DNA of 14,654 bases, from NCBI GenBank assembly GCA_051650265.1, contig JBOFIR010000050.1, positions 1 through 14,654 on the forward strand, given 5' to 3'. The stretch's first letter is position 1. Each line of letters begins with the position of its first letter. Shown in pieces: positions 7,115-13,459 of the stretch. Made by a program: the position numbers and the translations under genes. The stretch comes from JBOFEH01 sp051650265. Lineage in GTDB: Bacteria; Bacillota; Clostridia; Lachnospirales; Cellulosilyticaceae. The notes below the pieces were generated by a model. The model was not told the DNA's origin, did no database searches, and saw only the letters and a program-made list of their open reading frames with translations.

Positions 7115-8200
7115 ATGAGCAAATGTTGCTGTAATAATGACTCTAAGTATTTTAAGACACCCAATGCGGGCGTATGTGATATATGTAAACCAAACTGTGA
7201 AGCCTCAGAAGTAGAACGAATCGCTATTTGTCCTCCTGTTGGTGAACCAAAACTTCTCACCTTAATGGCACCCGTCGTTTTTGATGAGTGTGGACTCAAC
7301 TTGTGCCGAGTATTCTCCGTAGATCAATTAGTTGATGTATGTGAAGGACCAACTCCAAGAACAACAGACATTTTATTTGATGGCATTACTTCAAGAGACC
7401 TAAAAAATGCTACTAATGTACAACTTCAAGTCGTAGACGTTGATTTCAACTTTGTTTGCCCAACAGGCTGCCGCTATTCAGAAATGCGCCCAGCTAAGAA
7501 CACACCAAATATGACAAGAGTAACACTTCGTGACCTCGATGTAACTTTCGCAGTCAAATTACTTGACTGTTCTTGCAGAGTATTTAAAGAAGGTATGATG
7601 ACACTTAGATATTTACCATGTGAAGAATGCCCAGGATATGATGAAGATACTAATCCAAGCAGCGTCACTTTTGATCTTTATACACCATATGGCATCTCTT
7701 ATGCACCAGAGAATCCAGCAGGATGCAACAAACTTGTACCAACGATTAACTACGTCGGTTTTGTTGAAAACCAACACTGCCAAGGCTGTGACTGTGAAGG
7801 TACAGTTTACAAAACATTTGAAGCAAACAATAGCTTACGTCAAGGCATTAGCGCACAAGCACTTGCTACAGTTATCGGATCAGATGATGAATGTTTCGCA
7901 GTTGGCGTGACATTATATATCAAAGCAGTATACTTCGTACAATATAAGTTCTGTCATGAAGGCTTATGTGTACCACCAAAATTCACAGCAGCAGATCGCA
8001 ACCAAACAAGTAGCTGCGTAGAGTTCTGCAAGGGTAACTTGTTAGAGCAAAGCATTACACCACTTAGTGTATGTACAGAGCCAAAGACAACTAAAGGCGC
8101 TTGCTGCGCACCATGTGGACCTTGTGTTGACCCATGCAACCCATGTGGAACAGACCATTCTTGTGGTCATGGAACAGCTTGTAGCAAAGGTTACTTGTAA
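7115..8200 (+). CDS. Cysteine-rich protein, candidate spore-coat/exosporium component
   Basis: A 361-residue protein with 34 cysteines (9.4%) and no signal peptide or membrane segment. The N-terminus is MSKCCC. A cysteine-poor, beta-strand-like core (about residues 87-150) is followed by a second ordered part (176-270) and cysteine pairs such as CPTGC (115-119), CSC (152-154), CEEC (169-172) and CQGCDC (222-227). The last 32 residues are almost all Cys, Pro, Gly and small residues, with 12 cysteines spaced C-C-x2-C-x2-C-x3-C-x2-C. In Clostridia and Bacilli such composition is typical of cross-linked spore-surface proteins (for example the exosporium proteins CdeC and CdeM of C. difficile), but I see no direct homology. 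Metal binding is an alternative. AGGAGG lies 9 bp upstream. The SigK-like promoter and lack of an export signal favour assembly in the mother cell. Confidence 0.85.
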   Translation: MSKCCCNNDSKYFKTPNAGVCDICKPNCEASEVERIAICPPVGEPKLLTLMAPVVFDECGLNLCRVFSVDQLVDVCEGPTPRTTDILFDGITSRDLKNATNVQLQVVDVDFNFVCPTGCRYSEMRPAKNTPNMTRVTLRDLDVTFAVKLLDCSCRVFKEGMMTLRYLPCEECPGYDEDTNPSSVTFDLYTPYGISYAPENPAGCNKLVPTINYVGFVENQHCQGCDCEGTVYKTFEANNSLRQGISAQALATVIGSDDECFAVGVTLYIKAVYFVQYKFCHEGLCVPPKFTAADRNQTSSCVEFCKGNLLEQSITPLSVCTEPKTTKGACCAPCGPCVDPCNPCGTDHSCGHGTACSKGYL

Positions 8201-8219
8201 GATTAGGCATAATAATAAG

Positions 8220-8258
8220 AAAATGGCCTCCTCTCCTATGAGAGGGGCCATTTTTTTT
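8220..8258. terminator. Bidirectional terminator overlapping the 3' end of the opposing gene
   Basis: Arms 8220-8235 and 8240-8254 (AAAATGGCC + U bulge + CCTCTC against GAGAGGGGCCATTTT) enclose loop CTAT, with T8251-8258 following. The A-run 8220-8223 serves the minus strand. The minus-strand exporter gene ends inside it: its TAG stop (8238-8236) is in the loop. Confidence 0.88.
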
Positions 8259-8688
8259 GACGCTTTGGTCGAAAGAGTAGTGGCATGAGGGCTGCAATGA
8301 TGATAGCCCCTGCAATCACACCTGATAACTGAAAGGTGAGGAGTGCATACCCTAAAGCTTTGTTATAGTCTGCAAAAAGTAAGCTATACATAGTACGGTA
8401 CAAACCTACCCCTGGTACGAGTGGAATGATCCCTGGGATCAAAAAGACTGTCACAGGTGCGAGGCGTGACTTAGCCAAGAAGTAGGAGAGCTGAGCCAGT
8501 GCCCATGAGGCTACGAACGTAGAGAGTACGGTAGAGTAGCCAAGCATCTCTCCAGCGGTATAGATCCCCCAGCCAAGTGCGCCAACAAATCCGCATGATA
8601 CAAGGTGCTTCTTGCTGACATTAAAAAGTAGTGAAAAACAAAAAGTGGTAACAAAGCCACTGATAACGTTCATACAGAAATACCACAT
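8236..8688 (-). CDS. Threonine/serine exporter family protein, small subunit (ThrE_2/YjjB-like)
   Basis: A 150-residue membrane protein with about four to five hydrophobic segments, corresponding to the C-terminal half of ThrE-type exporters (ThrE_2 family, E. coli YjjB). The family block FLIPGIIPLVPG followed by GLYRTMY (about residues 82-101) is clear. With the upstream partner it should form a split transporter; relatives export threonine or serine (ThrE) or succinate (YjjPB), and the substrate here is unknown. The start ATG overlaps the partner's stop (TAATG, one shared base), indicating translational coupling. The last five codons, including KKWPLS, are encoded by the terminator hairpin, so the basic/Trp end may be a by-product of that overlap. 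Confidence 0.9.
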   Translation of the reverse strand: MWYFCMNVISGFVTTFCFSLLFNVSKKHLVSCGFVGALGWGIYTAGEMLGYSTVLSTFVASWALAQLSYFLAKSRLAPVTVFLIPGIIPLVPGVGLYRTMYSLLFADYNKALGYALLTFQLSGVIAGAIIIAALMPLLFRPKRQKKWPLS

Positions 8689-9470
8689 TATAGACGTCCT
8701 CCTAAGAATAAGCCAACACTCATAGAGACACCAATACCAGCAGCAATTGAGATGGCAATAAAGAGTGCCTCAATCCCTCTGGAGATTCCTGATAGGAGCT
8801 CGTCCCCTATTGTATCACGAACTGCATTAGTAAAGGCAACGCCAGGTACGAGTGGCATGATCCCACCAATAACCATGGCTTCTGTGTTGACATAGTTTGG
8901 GAGCAAGTGGGAGGATAAAACCACCACAAGTCCAATAAAGAGGGCACTCAAAAAGAGGATAAAGTAATTGACAATCTCCTTTTGTTTGAGCTTTTGCTGA
9001 AGCAGTGCCACACACACACCGATCCCAAGGCAGATGAAAAAGTCAACTAACTTCCCCTGGAACATGAGGGAGAAGAATGCCGAGCTAAATCCTGTGGCCC
9101 AAACGTAAGTCCATTTGGAATAGGATGGTGTGGTATCAATGTCCCGAAGAAGTGATTTGGCTTCTTGGAAAGTAATGGTACCCGCAACATAGTCCCTAGA
9201 AAGCTGATTGATGCGCTCAATCTTATCAAGTCTGGTACTACGGTTCTTGGTACGAGAAACCACAGAGGTAAGGGGGACATCCTGACCTTGTATAGAAACC
9301 ATAATACCGGTGGGCGTAACGAAAGCATCTATTTTTTCGTAGTGATGGGTAGCGAGCATGCGTACCATGGTATCCTCCACACGATAGGTCTCGGCACCAC
9401 TTTTAAGCATGATCTCACCCACATTCACGGCGAAGGCAAGCGTATCTTCGTGGGTAAATTGTTTGTTCAT
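8688..9470 (-). CDS. Threonine/serine exporter family protein, large subunit (ThrE/YjjP-like)
   Basis: A 260-residue protein of the ThrE family (PF06738-type, YjjP-like). The soluble N-terminal domain (1-115) carries the hallmark GEIMLKSGAETYRVEDT (18-34). About five membrane helices follow, with the conserved block GGIMPLVPGVAFTNAVRD (202-219). The frame stays open far upstream to 9716, but I start at ATG 9470-9468. An AGGTG is 5 bp before it, the protein then begins exactly where family members do, and a promoter (9505-9534) lies between this ATG and any longer start. The alternative ATG at 9503-9501 has no SD and would sit at the transcription start. Forms a two-gene operon with the YjjB-like gene. 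Confidence 0.92.
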   Translation of the reverse strand: MNKQFTHEDTLAFAVNVGEIMLKSGAETYRVEDTMVRMLATHHYEKIDAFVTPTGIMVSIQGQDVPLTSVVSRTKNRSTRLDKIERINQLSRDYVAGTITFQEAKSLLRDIDTTPSYSKWTYVWATGFSSAFFSLMFQGKLVDFFICLGIGVCVALLQQKLKQKEIVNYFILFLSALFIGLVVVLSSHLLPNYVNTEAMVIGGIMPLVPGVAFTNAVRDTIGDELLSGISRGIEALFIAISIAAGIGVSMSVGLFLGGRL

Positions 9471-9504
9471 GAAAACACCTACATCTCTCAAATAATTTAA
9501 CATA

Positions 9505-9534
9505 AGTATACAATGTGTAGACGGGGGGTGTAAA
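9505..9534 (-). promoter_or_regulatory. SigA-type promoter of the ThrE-like operon
   Basis: On the minus strand TTTACA (9534-9529), 18-bp spacer, TATACT (9510-9505). Transcription would start near 9498, giving a leader of about 28 bases. This is the main reason to reject the longer upstream start for the exporter gene. Confidence 0.65.
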
Positions 9535-9551
9535 GGGAGGAAAAGAAATGA

Positions 9552-9581
9552 TTGAAAAATAAAGAAAAATGGTGTTATTAT
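9552..9581 (+). promoter_or_regulatory. Promoter of the ior genes with extended -10
   Basis: TTGAAA (9552-9557), 18-bp spacer, TATTAT (9576-9581) preceded by TG-T (9573-9575), an extended -10. The -35 boxes of this and the divergent exporter promoter are only 17 bp apart, so regulators binding here could affect both. Confidence 0.55.
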
Positions 9582-9630
9582 AAAATAAAATTCATAATTC
9601 GTTAGAATTAAGATAAAAGGGAGGATATGA

Positions 9631-11358
9631 ATGAAAAAGTTGATGCTTGGAAACGAAGCAATTGCAAGAGGGGTATATGAAGCGGGGGCAACAGTAGCAG
9701 CGGCATACCCAGGCACACCGAGTACGGAGATTACAGAACATCTTTCAAAGTATGAGACAATCTATTCGGAGTGGTCACCAAATGAGAAGGTTGCCATGGA
9801 GGTTGCGATTGGAAGTTGCTTTGGGGGGGCGCGTTCAGTAGTAGCAATGAAACATGTAGGACTCAATGTAGCAGCAGACCCATTATTTACTGTAGCTTAC
9901 ACAGGGGTGAATGCAGGCCTTGTTGTGTTTGTGGCAGATGATCCGGGGATGCACAGCTCACAAAATGAACAGGACACGAGACTTATTGCACGTGCAGCAA
10001 ATGTCCCTGTACTTGAGCCTGCAGATAGTATGGAGTGTAAGTCATATGTCAAGAAAGCCATGGCAATCAGTGAAAGTTATGACACACCTGTGATTGTGAG
10101 ATTGACAACAAGGGTATCTCACTCACAAAGTATCGTAACACTTGAGGAGCAAGAAATTGCCCCACTCAAATCATACGCAAAAGATATAAAAAAATATGTA
10201 ATGACACCTGCAAATGCAAAGAATAGACACCTTGTAGTGGAAGCAAGAATGAATAGGCTTGCAGAGGAAGCTACTGATCTAGGGGTCCATCAAATCGATG
10301 ATGTAGGAAGCAAAGTAGGGATCATTACAAGTGGTGTATGCTACCAATATGTCAAGGAAAGTGGCATAGATGCCAATGTTCTTAAGCTCGGTATGGTCAA
10401 TCCATTACCAAAGCAATTGATTGAAGACTTTGCAAAAGGGGTAGAAAAATTATACATAGTTGAAGAACTAGAACCATTTATCGAAGAACAAGTAAGATCA
10501 TGGGGTATTGAAGCTGAAGGGAAAGCACTCTTTGGGCGACAAGGTGAGATTACAACCACTCAGATCCGTAAGGTACTTGAAGGAAAGGAAACTGTATGCA
10601 AAGCACCAAAGGTACTGCCTGTACGTCCCCCTGTATTATGCCCAGGCTGTCCACATCGCGGCGTCTATACGGTACTACGCAAACTAGGACTCACAGTAAT
10701 GGGTGATATCGGTTGCTATACACTTGGGTCTTCTGAGCCACATGCCTCTATGGACGCCTGCATCTGTATGGGAGCAAGTATAGGCATGACACATGGTATG
10801 GAAAAAGCAAGAGGGAGAGAGGCCAATAAAAAAACGGTTGGAATCATTGGGGATTCGACATTTATCCATTCAGGAATCACAGGCCTGATTGATGTGGTCT
10901 ACAATAAGGGTATGTCAACGATTATCATTGCGGATAATTCAACTACTGGTATGACAGGTCACCAAAATCACCCAGGGACAGGCAAGACAATCAAGAATGA
11001 AGAAACATTTGCCTTAGATATTCCAGCACTTTGCAAGGCGATTGGTGTGCCAAATGTGGTGGTTGTCGACGCTTATGATATGAAGGCAGTCGAAGCGGCT
11101 GTGAAGACAGAGATTGAAAAAGATGAGCCATCAATCATCATCACAAAAGCACCATGTAAGCTCCTCGTCAAGGAGAATTGGGAGACTTATACAATTTGTG
11201 AGGAAGACTGTAGCAATTGTGGACTTTGCTCAAAACTTGGATGTCCAGCCATTCAAAAAGGTGAAAAAGGTGCAACGATCAATGATGCACTGTGTGCAGG
11301 CTGTGGCTTGTGTAAATCGATGTGTAAAAAAGGCGCAATTAGCAAGGGGGACAAATAA
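9631..11358 (+). CDS. iorA: Indolepyruvate:ferredoxin oxidoreductase, alpha subunit
   Basis: A 575-residue catalytic subunit that oxidatively decarboxylates aryl-pyruvates (indolepyruvate, phenylpyruvate, hydroxyphenylpyruvate) to the aryl-acetyl-CoA, passing electrons to ferredoxin in the cytoplasm. The pyrimidine-binding domain is at the N-terminus (AAAYPGTPSTEI from residue 23). The thiamine-diphosphate domain is at about 330-510, with CPGCPHR (337-343), GDIGCYTLG (358-366), and the Mg/TPP stretch GDSTFIHSG (408-416) through DNSTTGMTGHQNHPG. Two 4Fe-4S sites end the protein: C527, C530, C533, C538 and C555, C558, C561, C565. All expected parts are present, and the length is slightly below the 590-650 usual for the family. 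AAAGGGAGG is 6 bp before the ATG. iorB follows after one base. Confidence 0.97.
   Translation: MKKLMLGNEAIARGVYEAGATVAAAYPGTPSTEITEHLSKYETIYSEWSPNEKVAMEVAIGSCFGGARSVVAMKHVGLNVAADPLFTVAYTGVNAGLVVFVADDPGMHSSQNEQDTRLIARAANVPVLEPADSMECKSYVKKAMAISESYDTPVIVRLTTRVSHSQSIVTLEEQEIAPLKSYAKDIKKYVMTPANAKNRHLVVEARMNRLAEEATDLGVHQIDDVGSKVGIITSGVCYQYVKESGIDANVLKLGMVNPLPKQLIEDFAKGVEKLYIVEELEPFIEEQVRSWGIEAEGKALFGRQGEITTTQIRKVLEGKETVCKAPKVLPVRPPVLCPGCPHRGVYTVLRKLGLTVMGDIGCYTLGSSEPHASMDACICMGASIGMTHGMEKARGREANKKTVGIIGDSTFIHSGITGLIDVVYNKGMSTIIIADNSTTGMTGHQNHPGTGKTIKNEETFALDIPALCKAIGVPNVVVVDAYDMKAVEAAVKTEIEKDEPSIIITKAPCKLLVKENWETYTICEEDCSNCGLCSKLGCPAIQKGEKGATINDALCAGCGLCKSMCKKGAISKGDK
11344..11350 (+). promoter_or_regulatory. 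Ribosome binding site that fixes the iorB start
   Basis: AAGGGGG, 9 bases before ATG 11360, placed inside the last codons of iorA. It supports the short start rather than the long open frame that begins at 11114 inside iorA. Confidence 0.7.
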
Positions 11359-11359
11359 G

Positions 11360-11941
11360 ATGACAACAAATATACTCATTGTAGGTGTAGGCGGTCAAGG
11401 GACACTCTTGACAGGAAGAATTATTGGGAACTATGCTATGAGTAAGGGCATGGATGTCAAGATGTCTGAGGTTCATGGTATGGCACAACGTGGTGGGAGT
11501 GTTGTGATGCAGGTTAAGTATGGTGAGAAAGTCTATTCACCACTTGTAGAAGTGGGCGAAGCAGATGTGATCTTTGCTTTCGAAAAGCTAGAAGCGATGC
11601 GCTATATGCATTACCTCAAACCTGATGGTGTGATCATTACCAATACCCAGCGTATCGATCCGATGCCTGTAGTTATGGGAACAGCTTCGTACCCAGAGCA
11701 GATTGAAGAGACCCTTAGAGCAGAGTGCGAAGGGGCATGTCTTGTAGATGCCTTAGCCATTGCGCAAGAAATCGGTAACGTCAAAGTTGTGAATATGATC
11801 ATGATTGGTGCATATGCTGCATATGTAGGGGACACACTCTCAGAATGGGAGCAAATTGTTGAGCAAACTGTTCCAAAGCATACGATTGAGATGAATAAGC
11901 AGGCCCTTAGACGTGGTTATGAGGCGTATCTTACAAAATAG
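11360..11941 (+). CDS. iorB: Indolepyruvate:ferredoxin oxidoreductase, beta subunit
   Basis: A 193-residue beta subunit, the gamma-domain (POR-type) partner of IorA. It begins MTTNILIVGVGGQG: the GVGGQG loop (9-14) and the following EVHGMAQRGGSV block (37-48) are diagnostic of the family. The start chosen is ATG 11360-11362, one base after the iorA stop, with AAGGGGG 9 bp upstream; a longer open frame exists but overlaps iorA by about 250 bp in another frame and adds a low-complexity, non-homologous N-terminus. Together the two subunits are the complete enzyme, so the cell can use aromatic 2-oxo acids as an electron source or, in reverse, make aromatic amino acids from aryl acids. There is no terminator between iorB and glyA (33 bp), so read-through is likely. 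Confidence 0.96.
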   Translation: MTTNILIVGVGGQGTLLTGRIIGNYAMSKGMDVKMSEVHGMAQRGGSVVMQVKYGEKVYSPLVEVGEADVIFAFEKLEAMRYMHYLKPDGVIITNTQRIDPMPVVMGTASYPEQIEETLRAECEGACLVDALAIAQEIGNVKVVNMIMIGAYAAYVGDTLSEWEQIVEQTVPKHTIEMNKQALRRGYEAYLTK

Positions 11942-11973
11942 AAAAATTAAAAAAAAGAAAAGGATGGTGCAAG

Positions 11974-13212
11974 ATGTATTCATTTGACGAAGTTTGTCAT
12001 GTAGACCCAGAAATCGCAGAATTAATTGATCAAGAAACCAAAAGACAACAAAATAAGATTGAACTCATTGCATCGGAGAACTTCGTAAGTAAAGCAGTGA
12101 TGGCGGCTATGGGAAGTACGCTGACAAATAAGTATGCAGAAGGTTACCCAGGAAAACGTTATTATGGTGGGTGTGAGGTTGTAGATCAAGTGGAGGAGCT
12201 TGCGCGCGAACGTGCAAAGCAACTTTTTGGCGCAGAGCATGCCAATGTGCAACCAAACTCAGGTTCACAGGCCAACCAAGCAGTATTTTTTGCAGTACTT
12301 AAGCCAGGAGATACCGTGATGGGGATGGATCTAAGTCATGGGGGTCATCTTACTCATGGTAGCCCAGTAAACATATCAGGCAAGCACTATCATATTGTTT
12401 CATATGGTGTAGATGAGGTGACAAGCCAGATTGATTATGAAGCGGTAAGAGCGGTAGCCTGTGCGCACCAACCAAAGATGATCATTGCAGGGGCAAGCGC
12501 CTATGCACGTACGATTGATTTTGAGAAGTTTAGAGCGATTGCAGATGAAGTAGGCGCCTATCTCATGGTTGATATGGCGCATATTGCAGGGCTTGTAGCA
12601 GCAGGACTTCACCCAAATCCAGTGCCTTATGCAGACTTTGTGACCACGACCACACATAAGACGCTTAGAGGTCCTAGAGGTGGGATGATTCTATGTAAAG
12701 CGGAGCATGCCAAGGCAATTGATAAAGCGATCTTCCCTGGAATTCAAGGAGGTCCACTGATGCATGTGATTGCAGCGAAGGCAGTGAGTTTCAAAGAAGC
12801 ACTTACAGAAGAATTTAAAGCTTATCAAACACAAATTATTCGTAATGCACAAGCACTTGCTGAGGGACTAATCAAAAGAGGGCTTGTGATCGTATCAGGT
12901 GGAACAGATAATCACTTGATGAGTGTTGATGTGCGTAATATGAATGTAACAGGTAAGGATGCAGAGCATCTTTTAGATGAGATTGGCATCACTTGTAACA
13001 AGAATACCATCCCATTTGATCCGGCAAGTCCGTTTATTACGAGTGGGGTTAGATTAGGGACACCTGCAGTAACAACACGTGGTATGGTGGAAACTGATAT
13101 GGATGAGATTGCGCAGATCATCTATATGGCACTGAGTGATTTTGAGAATAATCAAGAAGAATGTAGAGGACGCGTTGCCAATCTATTGGCAAAATATCCG
13201 CTCTATATGTAA
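11974..13212 (+). CDS. glyA: Serine hydroxymethyltransferase
   Basis: A 412-residue PLP enzyme that interconverts serine and glycine with transfer of a one-carbon unit to tetrahydrofolate in the cytoplasm. Motifs seen: IELIASENF (29-37), the NKYAEGYPGKRYYGG block (52-66), D200 and H203 in VDMAHIAGL, and the PLP-binding lysine K229 in TTTTHKTLRGPRGG (224-237). Length and order match bacterial GlyA (about 410-420 residues), so it is complete. AAAAGGATGG is upstream at a slightly long distance, and the ATG at 11974 gives the usual family N-terminus. It lies 32 bp after iorB without a terminator or obvious promoter, so it is probably read from the ior promoter at least in part. It is closed by a strong terminator. 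Confidence 0.97.
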   Translation: MYSFDEVCHVDPEIAELIDQETKRQQNKIELIASENFVSKAVMAAMGSTLTNKYAEGYPGKRYYGGCEVVDQVEELARERAKQLFGAEHANVQPNSGSQANQAVFFAVLKPGDTVMGMDLSHGGHLTHGSPVNISGKHYHIVSYGVDEVTSQIDYEAVRAVACAHQPKMIIAGASAYARTIDFEKFRAIADEVGAYLMVDMAHIAGLVAAGLHPNPVPYADFVTTTTHKTLRGPRGGMILCKAEHAKAIDKAIFPGIQGGPLMHVIAAKAVSFKEALTEEFKAYQTQIIRNAQALAEGLIKRGLVIVSGGTDNHLMSVDVRNMNVTGKDAEHLLDEIGITCNKNTIPFDPASPFITSGVRLGTPAVTTRGMVETDMDEIAQIIYMALSDFENNQEECRGRVANLLAKYPLYM

Positions 13213-13213
13213 T

Positions 13214-13256
13214 AAAAATACCTATGAACAACAAGTGTTCATAGGTATTTTTTTTT
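13214..13256 (+). terminator. Intrinsic terminator of the ior-glyA unit
   Basis: AAAAATACCTATGAACA (13214-13230) pairs without mismatch with TGTTCATAGGTATTTTT (13236-13252) around the loop ACAAG, followed by further T residues to 13256. It begins 2 bases after the glyA stop. Confidence 0.93.
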
Positions 13257-13459
13257 GTATACAATCATATAAAAGATATACGGGGACAAAATGATTGCGA
13301 CAAATAATAATATCCTAATAGTTGTAAATAGTTTTTGTTATACATAATTTATGAAAATTTTATAAAAAAAGAGGAATTTTTATGAGATATGTAGAAATAA
13401 TAAAATATGGAAGTATTAGGACATAGGTTTGAAATACATCATCTATAGGAGGTAGTTAT
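13257..13459 (+). other. AT-rich leader region of the EF-G-like gene with a 14-codon ORF
   Basis: 203 bp between the glyA terminator and the next start. It holds several promoter-like boxes of modest quality (TTGTAA 13322-13327 with TAATTT at 17 bp; TTGTTA 13335-13340), an AT-rich dyad (13348-13366), and a short frame 13382-13426 (MRYVEIIKYGSIRT, stop TAG) behind an AGAGGA site. AGGAGG lies just before the main start. No known riboswitch or tRNA-like fold is evident. Confidence 0.4.

Noticed and set aside
8042..8315. Several open frames across the 3' end of the Cys-rich gene, including cysteine- and tryptophan-rich ones
   Set aside because: They are antisense or out-of-frame shadows of the Cys-rich gene and the terminator, with no SD or recognisable protein features.
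9548..9562. Four-codon ORF (MIEK) with an AAAGGGAGG site upstream of iorA
   Set aside because: It overlaps the -35 of the proposed ior promoter and would not be on that transcript; it may be chance.
9471..9716. Upstream extension of the ThrE-like frame to a 342-residue protein
   Set aside because: The extra 82 residues overlap the exporter promoter, the ior promoter and the start of iorA on the other strand, have no SD, and are not part of the ThrE family.
11114..11359. Upstream extension of the iorB frame into iorA
   Set aside because: It lies in another frame of iorA, codes for low-complexity basic sequence, and the GVGGQG start of the family plus an SD place the true start at 11360.
13314..13420. 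8-bp inverted repeat TCCTAATA / TATTAGGA in the leader of the EF-G-like gene
   Set aside because: The arms are about 90 bp apart in AT-rich DNA and do not extend beyond 8 bp, so a chance match is likely.
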